Assembly: GCF_023555415.1 (NCBI RefSeq)
Contig: NZ_JAKRYL010000002.1
Coordinates: 270,847 to 334,846, forward strand
Length of the DNA: 64,000 bases
Direction of reading: 5' to 3'
Origin: Halalkalibacter alkaliphilus
Lineage (GTDB): Bacteria; Bacillota; Bacilli; Bacillales; Bacillaceae_D
Shown here in pieces: positions 9,536 through 18,113 of the stretch. The position numbers and the translations under genes were made by a program. The notes below the pieces were generated by a model that saw only the letters and a program-made list of their open reading frames with translations, was not told the DNA's origin and searched no databases. Each line of letters opens with the position of its first letter. The first letter of the stretch is position 1.

Positions 9536-10723
9536 ATGAATAAGTTAATAGGGAGCATAAAAACAACACTAGCTCTCTTCCTCATCCATCTATTTAACTG
9601 TTTTCCTATTAAGAAAAATAAAATCTTTTTCTTTAGCTATTACGGGAGCCAATATGGATGCAATCCAAAATATATAACCGAGTACATTCTTAAAAGTAAC
9701 GATGCTAAAACATACGATCTAGTATGGGCATTTAATAATCCTAACCTAATTCCAGAAAAAAATGGAATCCGGAAAGTTAAGGTGATGACAGTAAGATATT
9801 TCTACGAATTATGTACATCGAAAGTAATTATTACAAACTTTCGTACTACTGAACTATTCGTAAAAAGGAGAGAGCAGTATTATATCCAAACATGGCATAG
9901 TTCACTGAGATTAAAACAAATTGAAAAGGATGCTGTGGAATCTCTGCCAGAACAATATGTTCAGATGGCAAAAAAAGATTCGCTGAAATGTGATTTGTTA
10001 TTATCTGGTTGTAAGTATAGTACAGACATCTTTAAAAGAGCATTTTGGTATTCGGGTGAAATCTTTGAACAAGGCACTCCAAGAAATGACCTTTTAATTC
10101 AAAGTAATAAAAGTACAAAAAGAAGGATTTTAAGTTCATTAAATATACCAATAAATTCAAAGGTTATCTTATATGCACCAACGTTTAGGAAAGATAATCA
10201 ATTAGATGTTTATAATCTTGACTATGATAAAGTGTTGGATCAATTACAAAAGAAATATGGAGGAGAGTGGACGTTTCTTATCAAGCTCCATCCTCACCTA
10301 TTGTCTAAATCAAGTGAATTAGTTTATGGCGAAAGGGTTATGGATGTTACGGCATACGATGATATTCAAGAATTGTTAAGCATATCTGATGTACTTATAA
10401 GTGATTATTCTTCTTTAATGTTTGATTTTAGCTTAACGAAACGACCATGCTTCTTGTATGTTCCAGACCTTGTCGACTATACAAAAAATGACCGTAGCCT
10501 GTATTTTGATATTAATAAACTGCCATTTAAAACCGCTGTTAGCAATAAAGAGCTGTTACATAAAATAGAAAACTTCAGTAGCGAAGAGTATCAAAAAGAT
10601 CTATCTAGATTTCAAAAAAGTGTAGGTTCATTTGAGAACGGAGAAGCTTGTAAACACGTAAAGGAAAAACTAGATGAAGTTTGCTTTAACAAGAAAAGGA
10701 GGGAATTACATGAAGCCGTATAA
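9536..10723 (+). CDS. CDP-glycerol glycerophosphotransferase family protein (TagB/TagF-like)
   Basis: A 395-residue peripheral membrane enzyme of the family that moves glycerol phosphate from CDP-glycerol to a polysaccharide or lipid-linked acceptor. A short hydrophobic N terminus is followed by the family core: IQTWHSS near residue 117, LLSGCKYS, LYAPTFR near residue 204, LIKLHPHL and LISDYSSLMFDF near residue 285. The two His in WHS and KLHPH and the DYSS loop are the residues that bind CDP-glycerol in TagF. It overlaps the CDP-glycerol synthase gene by 14 nt. Together they indicate a glycerol-phosphate decoration on the polymer or a short teichoic-like branch. Confidence 0.9.
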   Translation: MNKLIGSIKTTLALFLIHLFNCFPIKKNKIFFFSYYGSQYGCNPKYITEYILKSNDAKTYDLVWAFNNPNLIPEKNGIRKVKVMTVRYFYELCTSKVIITNFRTTELFVKRREQYYIQTWHSSLRLKQIEKDAVESLPEQYVQMAKKDSLKCDLLLSGCKYSTDIFKRAFWYSGEIFEQGTPRNDLLIQSNKSTKRRILSSLNIPINSKVILYAPTFRKDNQLDVYNLDYDKVLDQLQKKYGGEWTFLIKLHPHLLSKSSELVYGERVMDVTAYDDIQELLSISDVLISDYSSLMFDFSLTKRPCFLYVPDLVDYTKNDRSLYFDINKLPFKTAVSNKELLHKIENFSSEEYQKDLSRFQKSVGSFENGEACKHVKEKLDEVCFNKKRRELHEAV

Positions 10724-11129
10724 AATTGGGTACACCACAGGAGTTTTTGATTTGTTTCATGTTGGACACTTAAATATATTAAAAAAAGCAAAAGAGCAAT
10801 GCGACTACTTAATCGTAGGCGTTAGTACAGACGAATTAGTAATGAGCTACAAAAAGAAACAGCCAGTTATACCACATAATGAAAGAATGGAGATTGTTGA
10901 GGGAATCAAATATGTAGATAAAGTAGTTCCACAAGTGCATCGTGATAAGTATGCTGCTTGGGAACAAATTCAATTTGATGTGATGTTTGTCGGAGATGAT
11001 TGGAAAGGGAGCCCTCTTTTTAATGAGGTTGAAACTAAGTTTAATAAAGCTGGAGTGGAGCTGGTGTTTTTTCCTTATACGAAGGGAGTTTCTTCGACGA
11101 TTGTGAAGGAGAAGCTTGAAATAGTTTAA
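10710..11129 (+). CDS. tagD: Glycerol-3-phosphate cytidylyltransferase (TagD)
   Basis: A 139-residue nucleotidyltransferase that makes CDP-glycerol from CTP and glycerol 3-phosphate. The start is ATG 10710, preceded by AGGAGGG; a longer frame from 10674 is an out-of-place extension inside the upstream gene. The nucleotide-binding motif GVFDLFHVGHLN (HxGH) is at the N terminus, RMEIVEGIKYVD in the middle, and the loop KGVSSTIVKEKL replaces the usual RTxGISTT signature, keeping Ser-Thr but with Lys-Gly-Val in front. Length is close to the 129-132 residues of TagD. Together with the upstream transferase it forms a self-contained CDP-glycerol module. Confidence 0.93.
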   Translation: MKPYKIGYTTGVFDLFHVGHLNILKKAKEQCDYLIVGVSTDELVMSYKKKQPVIPHNERMEIVEGIKYVDKVVPQVHRDKYAAWEQIQFDVMFVGDDWKGSPLFNEVETKFNKAGVELVFFPYTKGVSSTIVKEKLEIV

Positions 11130-11149
11130 AAAACATGGAGATTGATACA

Positions 11150-12343
11150 ATGAAGAAGAAAAAATTATTGTTTGTGATTGAATCTTTGGATTGTGCAGGA
11201 GCGGAGAAGAGTTTAGTCACTTTATTATCTTTGCTCGATTATTCTAAGTATCAAGTCGATTTAATGCTTTTTGCACATGGAACAGTGTTGGAAAAGTTAG
11301 TCCCTAAAGAAGTTAATATATTAACTCCATTGGAATACACAACATTTTCTAATCTAAGTTTAAAGAATGCCCTTGTAAACTCAATCAAGAAATCTAATTT
11401 TAAAATGTTAACTTCAAGAATGAAATTTTCTCTCAAAATACGAAAAAACAATTATAAAAATGCTCAAAAAGCACGCTTATTTTGGCAGTATGCTTCGAAG
11501 GTGATAGAAACTAACCCTACATTCTATGACATTGCCATTAGTTATTCCCAAGGGATCCCAACATTCTATGTTTCTGAAAAGATAAAAGCAAAGAAAAAAA
11601 TCGCATGGGTAAATGTTAGTTACAAACTCGATGAGCTAGAGAAAAGATTTCAGCAGAAATTTTATAATACGTTCGATAAAATTGTTGCAGTTTCCGATTC
11701 TACAAAGGATATATTTTTAGAAACCTTTCCAGACTATACAAATAAAGTCAAAGTCTTATATGACATTAACGATCCCGGATTTATAACAAAAATGGCTGAA
11801 TTAGACGGAGGATTTGAGGACGATTTTGATGGCATCAAAATTTTAACAATTGGTAGACTGGCTAATCAAAAAGGTTATGATATTGCAATAGAAGCATGTA
11901 AGAAACTGAAAGAAGAAGGTATTAACTTCAAATGGTATGCGTTAGGAAAAGGCCCATTAAAAGAAGAGATCGAACAATCTATCAAAGAAAACCATTTATC
12001 TGATCACTTTATTCTATTAGGTGTAAAAGCGAATCCATATCCATACATTAAACATGCTGATTTATATGTACAAACCTCAAAATTTGAAGGCTTTGGTCTT
12101 GCTATTGCAGAAGCTCGAATGCTGAATGTACCAGTCGTTACAACTAGGTTTGATGCTGTATACAATCAAATGGTTCATGGGAAAAATGGCCTTGTTGTGG
12201 ATATGAATCCAGCAGCTGTAGCAAATGGGATTATGAAGGTTCTACAAGATGATAATCTTAAAGAAAACATTGTAAAGTATTTGAAAGTAGAAAAGAAAGG
12301 TAATGTCGAAGAGCTAGAAAAATTTTATCAATTAATCGGATAA
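11150..12343 (+). CDS. Glycosyltransferase family 4
   Basis: A GT-B transferase of 397 residues counted from ATG 11150, which has a GGAGA site nine bases upstream; ATG 11135 would add five residues. Motifs: LLFVIESLDCAGAEKSLVTLL at the N terminus, DIAISYSQG near residue 127, ILTIGRLANQKGYDIAI at the start of the donor domain, LGKGPLKEEIE and the EX7E motif EGFGLAIAEA. It belongs to the same paralog group as 7301, 12371 and 13640. It follows tagD with a short gap and is probably in the same operon. Confidence 0.88.
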   Translation: MKKKKLLFVIESLDCAGAEKSLVTLLSLLDYSKYQVDLMLFAHGTVLEKLVPKEVNILTPLEYTTFSNLSLKNALVNSIKKSNFKMLTSRMKFSLKIRKNNYKNAQKARLFWQYASKVIETNPTFYDIAISYSQGIPTFYVSEKIKAKKKIAWVNVSYKLDELEKRFQQKFYNTFDKIVAVSDSTKDIFLETFPDYTNKVKVLYDINDPGFITKMAELDGGFEDDFDGIKILTIGRLANQKGYDIAIEACKKLKEEGINFKWYALGKGPLKEEIEQSIKENHLSDHFILLGVKANPYPYIKHADLYVQTSKFEGFGLAIAEARMLNVPVVTTRFDAVYNQMVHGKNGLVVDMNPAAVANGIMKVLQDDNLKENIVKYLKVEKKGNVEELEKFYQLIG

Positions 12344-12370
12344 ATTTATATCGAAAGAGTGTAATGCCTA

Positions 12371-13552
12371 ATGAAGAAAAAAATAATATTCATGGTAAAA
12401 AATATGAATATCGGTGGAACTGAAAAAGCATTACTGAACATGATAGCTGAAATGCCTATAGATGAATATGATATAACAATATTTATGCTAGAGGAGTATG
12501 GCGGTTTCTTAAATGATATTCCAAGCAGCGTCAACGTTGAATATTTTAATGGGTTTAAGGAAATAAAAGATGCTCTAAATAATCCTCCTCTCTTAACGGC
12601 TAAGAGCTTATTAAAGAAAGGTAAAGTAATCAAGGCATGTCAAATTGCAGTCATACACATTCTATCCAAAGCAACTAGAGATCGAAGTCATTTCTTCAAA
12701 TATTTATTAAAGGATCATCCAAAACTGAATCAAGAGTATGATATCGCGGTAGCTTATGCTGGTCCAATGGATCTCATAAGCTATTTTGTCGTCCATAAAA
12801 TGAAAGCAGCAAAGAAGATTCAATGGATTCACTTTGATATTTCGAAAATAGGATTTGACCAAAAATTTGCATCAAAGCTCTACCCAAAATTCGATGAGAT
12901 CTTTGCAGTTTCAAATGAAGCTAAAAATGTCCTGGTGAATCAGCTTCCTGAATTAAAGGGGAAATTCTATACGTTTTATAATGTTTTATCAAAGAATCAA
13001 ATAGTTACTTTAGCATCAAAAGAAAAAGGTTTTGATGACATTTTTAATGGAGTGAGAATTCTAACTGTTGGTCGCTTAAGCAAAGAAAAGGGGCAAGATC
13101 TCACTATTCCTGTATTAGCGAAGCTAAAAGAAAATGGGTATAACGTTAAGTGGTATTGCCTTGGTGAGGGGCATGCGAGAATGGAGTATGAACAACTTAT
13201 TAAACAGTATGAGGTTGAAAATGATTTTATCTTAATAGGAAGTCAATCTAATCCTTATCCTTTTATGAAAGAGTGTGATGTATATGTACAATCGTCTCGT
13301 CATGAAGGATATTGTATAACACTAGCAGAAGCCAGATGCTTTTCTAACCCAATTGTTAGTACGAAATTTACTGGGGCAGAAGAACAGATCACTCATAACC
13401 ACACGGGTTTAATTGTGAATTTTGATGAGGAAGAGATGTATCAAGCAATCAAAAAAATATTAGATGACGAAATATTAAAAAATAAGCTCAAAAAAAATCT
13501 TAGCAATGAAATTGTTGATTCGACAAAAGAAATAGAAAAACTTTCAAGCTAA
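12371..13552 (+). CDS. Glycosyltransferase family 4
   Basis: A 393-residue GT4 transferase. It shows the opening MVKNMNIGGTEKALLNM, YDIAVAYAGPMDLISYF, then ILTVGRLSKEKGQDLTIPVL, LGEGHARMEYEQLI and the donor motif SRHEGYCITLAEA. It is closest to its downstream neighbour at 13640: the LSKEKGQD, GEGxAR and SRHEGYCxTL stretches are shared, so this pair is a recent tandem duplication compared with the other transferases. The ribosome-binding site is weak (GAGTG at 12357-12361). A strong hairpin follows the stop. Confidence 0.88.
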   Translation: MKKKIIFMVKNMNIGGTEKALLNMIAEMPIDEYDITIFMLEEYGGFLNDIPSSVNVEYFNGFKEIKDALNNPPLLTAKSLLKKGKVIKACQIAVIHILSKATRDRSHFFKYLLKDHPKLNQEYDIAVAYAGPMDLISYFVVHKMKAAKKIQWIHFDISKIGFDQKFASKLYPKFDEIFAVSNEAKNVLVNQLPELKGKFYTFYNVLSKNQIVTLASKEKGFDDIFNGVRILTVGRLSKEKGQDLTIPVLAKLKENGYNVKWYCLGEGHARMEYEQLIKQYEVENDFILIGSQSNPYPFMKECDVYVQSSRHEGYCITLAEARCFSNPIVSTKFTGAEEQITHNHTGLIVNFDEEEMYQAIKKILDDEILKNKLKKNLSNEIVDSTKEIEKLSS

Positions 13553-13560
13553 TTTAATTA

Positions 13561-13600
13561 GTAAGTCTCAAATAGTATTTTTATACTGTTTGAGACTTAC
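13561..13600 (+). terminator. Long hairpin between two glycosyltransferase genes, possible attenuator
   Basis: The arms at 13561-13577 and 13584-13600 pair over 17 positions with one G-U, around a six-base loop. The element starts nine bases after the stop of the upstream gene. It is followed by TTAATTAATAATT rather than a run of T, so termination may be partial; it may instead protect the upstream mRNA end or lower expression of the distal genes. Confidence 0.55.
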
Positions 13601-13639
13601 TTAATTAATAATTATTCCATTTTTTAAGAGGTGGCCATA

Positions 13640-14845
13640 ATGAAGAAAATATTATTCATGCTTAGCAGTATGAATATTGGTGGTGTAGAAAAGTCATTGC
13701 TTTCACTTTTATCTGTCATGCCAAAAGACCAATATGATATTACAGTTTTACTTTTAGAGAAAAAAGGTGGTTTCTTGAAGGAAATTCCAGACTGGGTGAA
13801 AGTAGAGGAAGCTACTTGGTTTAAAGAGATTAAGCCTGTTATTATGCAGCCACCTCAACAAACAGTCAAAGATTATTACTTAAGAAAACAATTTATAAGA
13901 ATTCCGAGTTTTGTGTGTTCTTATTTAGTGTCGAAATACCTTGATAACAGATATTTATTTTACAAAGAAGTATTAAAAAGTGTTCCTATAAAAGAAACAA
14001 CATATGATGTTGCCATTTCATATCAAGGACCAACAGATATTATTGATTATTATATAGCCAATAAAGTAACAGCGCAGAAGAAAATTTCGTGGGTTCACTT
14101 TGATGTTTCTAAACATTTAATCAATGAGAGACTATATAAAAAACTATACATTCAATATGACAAAATCTTTGCGGTTTCTAATGAGGCTAGTAAAAAATTA
14201 ATAGAGAAAATCCCTAATATAGAAAGCAAAACTGATGTCTTTATGAATGTTATATCTAAAGAACTAATTAGAGAAATGGCACAAAGATCTGTTGAATTTG
14301 ATGATGACTTTAAAGGAATAAAGATCGTGACCGTCGGACGACTTTCAAAGGAAAAGGGGCAAGACATAGCCATAAAAGTATTAGCAAAACTTCGGAAAGA
14401 AGGCTATAACGTTCGGTGGTATTGTGTTGGGGAGGGTAATGCTAGGAAAGGTTATGAAAAGTTAATAGAAGAAAATGGAGTAAGCAATGATTTTATATTA
14501 CTTGGAGCAAAAGTAAACCCATATCCGTTCATTGAGAAATCAGACATTTATGTTCAAACATCCAGACATGAGGGGTATTGTTTAACTTTATCAGAAGCTA
14601 AGAGTTTAAATAAGCCGATTGTTACGACTGATTTTGTAGGTGCTTTTGAACAAATCAACGATCAGTGCAATGGATATATTGTTAAAAGTAATGATGAAGA
14701 AATATATGAGAAAGTTAAATATTTAATCGAAAATAGAAAAGAACGATCAAGATTAATTGCAAATTTAATAAAAGATAAAGCTAAGTTGAAAAATGAGAGC
14801 AAAAAGCTGGATAGTTTTATTAATAGAAAGGAATTTGTAGGATGA
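13640..14845 (+). CDS. Glycosyltransferase family 4
   Basis: A 401-residue GT4 transferase. The start is taken as ATG 13640, six bases after AAGAGGTGG; GTG 13631 would overlap that site. The opening ILFMLSSMNIGGVEKSLLSLL, the segment YDVAISYQGPTDIIDYY, IVTVGRLSKEKGQDIAIKVL and the donor motif SRHEGYCLTLSEA make it a near copy of the gene at 12371. The tail is Lys-rich. It overlaps the next gene by four bases (ATGA), so the two are co-translated. Confidence 0.88.
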   Translation: MKKILFMLSSMNIGGVEKSLLSLLSVMPKDQYDITVLLLEKKGGFLKEIPDWVKVEEATWFKEIKPVIMQPPQQTVKDYYLRKQFIRIPSFVCSYLVSKYLDNRYLFYKEVLKSVPIKETTYDVAISYQGPTDIIDYYIANKVTAQKKISWVHFDVSKHLINERLYKKLYIQYDKIFAVSNEASKKLIEKIPNIESKTDVFMNVISKELIREMAQRSVEFDDDFKGIKIVTVGRLSKEKGQDIAIKVLAKLRKEGYNVRWYCVGEGNARKGYEKLIEENGVSNDFILLGAKVNPYPFIEKSDIYVQTSRHEGYCLTLSEAKSLNKPIVTTDFVGAFEQINDQCNGYIVKSNDEEIYEKVKYLIENRKERSRLIANLIKDKAKLKNESKKLDSFINRKEFVG

Positions 14846-15876
14846 ATCCTAAGATAAGTATCATTGTTCCAATATATAATGTTGAAAAGTACTTGAAGCA
14901 ATGTATAGATTCAATTTTAGCTCAAACTTTTAAAGATTTTGAACTAATACTCGTAAATGATGGCTCACCAGATAATTGTGGTGAAATTTGTGAAAAATAT
15001 GCCAAGAATGATAATAGAGTAATTGTTATACATAAAAAAAATAATGGTGTTTCATCAGCTAGGAATAGCGGGATAGAAATTGCTAAGGGAGAGTATGTAG
15101 GATTTGTTGATCCAGATGATACTGTTGAAAAAAACATGTATGAAAGATTAATTGATACAGCGATAACCTTTAATGCAGAGATAGTTGTTAGCCCGATCAC
15201 TATTATTAACCACAAAAATAATACAAACAACGTAACACCTATTTGGAAAAATGTTAATTGTATTATTAATAATAAAGAAATAGTTGAAGAGATAATCCCT
15301 TCATTGATACAAAACAAAACCTACAGTCTAGTATCAAGTGTTAATAAACTTTATAAAACATCAATATTTAATGATTTTAATATAATATTTGATGAGAATA
15401 AGAATCACAGTGAAGATGCACGTTTCAATTTTACATTATTACCACTTATTAAGAATTTAGTGTTTATCGAACAACCTTTATATAACTACAATATTTATCC
15501 AAGAGATTCTTTAACTCAGACATTTAGGGAAGATTTGTATAGAGATGTTCTAGATAATAAAATATTTATGTTAAATTTATGTGAAAAATATAATCTTGAA
15601 AATTACATACCTGAAGTAAAAAGGCATTATACTAATGTTACTTTGAATTACTTGCAAGAAATTGTAAAAAGCACCATTCCAGTGAATCGAAAATATGAAA
15701 TAATATCTGAAGTATTGAATGAAAAAGAATTTTATGAGGACATTGAAGAATATAAGGCTCCTTCAATATTTATTAATATATTAAAGAAAATATGTCTAAA
15801 AAAAAATGAAAAATTACTTTTCAAAACTATTTATTATAAAATAAGAATTAAAAAATATTCTAGAAAACCTTCTTAA
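14842..15876 (+). CDS. Glycosyltransferase family 2
   Basis: A 344-residue GT-A transferase with ISIIVPIYNVEKYLKQCIDS, LVNDGSPDNCGE, GVSSARNSGIEIAKG and a donor-site DPDD where most relatives have DSDD; the first Asp and the final Asp that bind the metal are kept. It resembles 8493-9521 closely in the first 120 residues and in the SVNKLYKTSIF segment. Its base composition is more AT-rich than the genes to its left, and this continues to about 19400, which may mean a separate origin for the 14.8-19.4 kb stretch. Confidence 0.88.
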   Translation: MNPKISIIVPIYNVEKYLKQCIDSILAQTFKDFELILVNDGSPDNCGEICEKYAKNDNRVIVIHKKNNGVSSARNSGIEIAKGEYVGFVDPDDTVEKNMYERLIDTAITFNAEIVVSPITIINHKNNTNNVTPIWKNVNCIINNKEIVEEIIPSLIQNKTYSLVSSVNKLYKTSIFNDFNIIFDENKNHSEDARFNFTLLPLIKNLVFIEQPLYNYNIYPRDSLTQTFREDLYRDVLDNKIFMLNLCEKYNLENYIPEVKRHYTNVTLNYLQEIVKSTIPVNRKYEIISEVLNEKEFYEDIEEYKAPSIFINILKKICLKKNEKLLFKTIYYKIRIKKYSRKPS

Positions 15877-16100
15877 ATAATTTTTCCAAACGATGTTTGA
15901 AATTTTTAATAATTTTTTAGGAACTAAGGATTGTGACAATTGAACAGTTAAATTATGTTAAATATAATGAAATATATAAATTTCATTAAAACAAAAAGCA
16001 ATATCTCTTAACAGATATGAAAAATAAGAATGATATATTTCATTGATTATTTTCCAACGAACTGATTCAAACATAATTAAATTTAAAGGTGTTGATTAGG
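15877..16100 (+). other. AT-rich intergenic region before the flippase gene
   Basis: About 220 bases, very AT-rich, without an open frame of note. It may hold a promoter for the flippase gene but no convincing -35/-10 pair stands out from the AT-rich background. I see no strong hairpin. Confidence 0.4.
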
Positions 16101-17882
16101 TTGATTGATACAATAAAAAAATTGCTAATATTATTTAATAAAAATGAAAAGAAAAAGCTATTTATTATTTTTCTTATGATGATCGTAGCAGCTCTATTTG
16201 AAACAATAGGAATAGGTTTAATTGTTCCATTTGTTGGTATGGTTACTAATCCAGGAATGATACAAGAGCAAGCAATATTATCATATATATATGAACTATT
16301 TAAATTCCAGACAACAACAGGTTTTATTATATTTTCAGTTGTTTTTTTACTTTCAGTTTTTCTTTTAAAGAATGTATATTTATTATTCTTCCATTATGTA
16401 CAGTATAGAGTCATTTATAATCAACAAGTAAAACTATCAAGAGAATTATTTAAAGAGTACTTAACAAAACCTTACACTTTCCATTTGCAAAAAAATACTT
16501 CAAATCTACTTAGGAATGTAAACGGAGAAGTACCTAAAGTGTTCCAAGGAATTGTGATGTCTAGCTTTCAACTACTAACAGAGGTACTAGTCATTACATT
16601 TATATTAATATTGTTATTACTTACATCACCTGTAGCAACTATCACTGCTTCTGTATTATTAGGTGGCAGTGTAGTTATATTTTTCAAAGTGTTCCGGAGA
16701 AAAATTAGTTATTTAGGAAAAGAACAACAAAAAGTAAGCGGAACTATTATAAAGTGGGTTAATCAGGGATTAGGAGCAAGTAAAGAAGTGAAAGTGTCAG
16801 GGAAAGAAGGCTTCTTTATAAACGCTTACACAAAGCAAAGTCTTATTAAAGTAAAAAACAGCCGTTTTATGAAAATGTTAGAGTTAGTTCCAAGGTTATT
16901 TATTGAGACATTATTGGTATCTATTGTTCTTATTACTATGCTTATTATCATTTTCCAAGGTTTAGATACAACACAGCTAGTTTCTACAATGGCACTTTTC
17001 GCAATGGCAGCTTTTCGACTAATGCCTTCGATCAATCGTGTTGTTGCATTAATAACAACTATTCGATACAGTCAGCCAGCTTTAACAGTTGTTTACGACG
17101 ATTTGTTTAACAACAAAGACAAATCCTCTAATAGTATTCTTGATAAAGATGCAAATGACCTGTTAATCCGTAAAGGAAGGAGAGCATTTCATCAATCAAT
17201 TAATTTAACCGGAGTATCTTTCCGTTATCCAGGTCAACAAGAGTATTCAGTAAAAGATGTCTCTTTAACTATACCGATTGGAAATTCAGTTGCATTTATA
17301 GGGGAGTCAGGTGCTGGGAAAACAACTCTTGTTGATATTATTCTTGGATTATTACATCCGGAAAAAGGAAGTATATCTGTTGATGGTAACGAAATAAAAA
17401 ACATAAAATCACTTTGGCAACAAAAAATAGGGTATATTCCCCAATCTATATTTCTTTCAGATGATACTATACGGGGAAATATTGCTTTTGGCATAGAAAA
17501 TTCGCAGATTAATGACGATGCAGTTTGGAGAGCACTAGAACAAGCGCAATTAAAAGAATTTGTTGAATCGCTCCCTAATAAATTAGAAACAGAAGTTGGG
17601 GAGCGAGGTGTCAGGCTTTCGGGAGGCCAAAGACAGAGAATTGGAATCGCTCGAGCTTTGTATCATAATCCAGAGATTTTATTTATGGATGAAGCCACTT
17701 CAGCTCTAGACAATCAAACTGAAAAAGAATTTATGAAAGCTATCGACGGTTTACAAGGGGAAAAGACATTGATTATTATTGCACACCGCTTAAGTACAAT
17801 TGAAAATTGTGATATTGTATTTGAGATAAAAAAAGGTAAACTAGCAGAAATTAAAAATAAGGTTGTAAAATCAATTATTTAA
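16101..17882 (+). CDS. ABC transporter with fused membrane and ATPase domains, PglK-like lipid-linked glycan flippase
   Basis: A 593-residue half-transporter. Six membrane helices occupy about residues 20-320 and the ATPase domain follows, with Walker A GESGAGKTTL, signature LSGGQRQRIGIARAL and Walker B ILFMDEATSALD. TTG 16101, nine bases after AAAGGTG, is the likelier start; GTG 16089 is upstream. In this setting the nearest known function is PglK of C. jejuni, which flips undecaprenyl-linked oligosaccharide. An ABC flippase beside an EpsG-type polymerase is unusual, because Wzy-type systems normally use a Wzx-type flippase; none is visible here. A peptide or lipid exporter is an alternative. 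Confidence 0.82.
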   Translation: MIDTIKKLLILFNKNEKKKLFIIFLMMIVAALFETIGIGLIVPFVGMVTNPGMIQEQAILSYIYELFKFQTTTGFIIFSVVFLLSVFLLKNVYLLFFHYVQYRVIYNQQVKLSRELFKEYLTKPYTFHLQKNTSNLLRNVNGEVPKVFQGIVMSSFQLLTEVLVITFILILLLLTSPVATITASVLLGGSVVIFFKVFRRKISYLGKEQQKVSGTIIKWVNQGLGASKEVKVSGKEGFFINAYTKQSLIKVKNSRFMKMLELVPRLFIETLLVSIVLITMLIIIFQGLDTTQLVSTMALFAMAAFRLMPSINRVVALITTIRYSQPALTVVYDDLFNNKDKSSNSILDKDANDLLIRKGRRAFHQSINLTGVSFRYPGQQEYSVKDVSLTIPIGNSVAFIGESGAGKTTLVDIILGLLHPEKGSISVDGNEIKNIKSLWQQKIGYIPQSIFLSDDTIRGNIAFGIENSQINDDAVWRALEQAQLKEFVESLPNKLETEVGERGVRLSGGQRQRIGIARALYHNPEILFMDEATSALDNQTEKEFMKAIDGLQGEKTLIIIAHRLSTIENCDIVFEIKKGKLAEIKNKVVKSII

Positions 17883-17899
17883 AAAAATTAAATTCATAA

Positions 17900-18060
17900 A
17901 GCCTTATCTATGGAACATGAGAAGCTAATTTTTATTTTGCTAGTCGCTCATGAGTACCTCTCAATGAAAGGTTAGTTAATCGTTAGGGAGTCTTCCTCCT
18001 ACCGTTAGTTGGTCCGGTAACTTACTATTCTACTTTTGGGAAGGGACTCTTTTTGTCTTG
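17900..18060 (+). other. Structured 5' region with a terminator-like 3' end before the kinase-like gene
   Basis: The gap of 231 bases between the flippase and the next gene contains several pairing segments. GAGTCTTCC (17990-17998) can pair with GGAAGGGACTC (18040-18050) with a two-base bulge, and is followed by TTTTTGTC; inside, ACCG at 18001-18004 can pair with CGGT at 18015-18018. This is the shape of a terminator or attenuator. I could not match it to a T-box, riboswitch or known leader; no T-box consensus was found. Confidence 0.35.
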
Positions 18061-18113
18061 AAAGCAATGCGAGACTGGTTTAATTATGCAATTCACTCAG
18101 TTAAGGAGAAAAA

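Noticed and set aside
16101..17882. Lasso peptide or lantibiotic exporter
   Set aside because: It lies 3.6 kb upstream among glycosyltransferases and the lasso cluster has its own exporter at 29256; a glycan flippase fits better.
17983..18056. T-box riboswitch
   Set aside because: The conserved T-box sequence and specifier loop were not found; only a terminator-like end is present.
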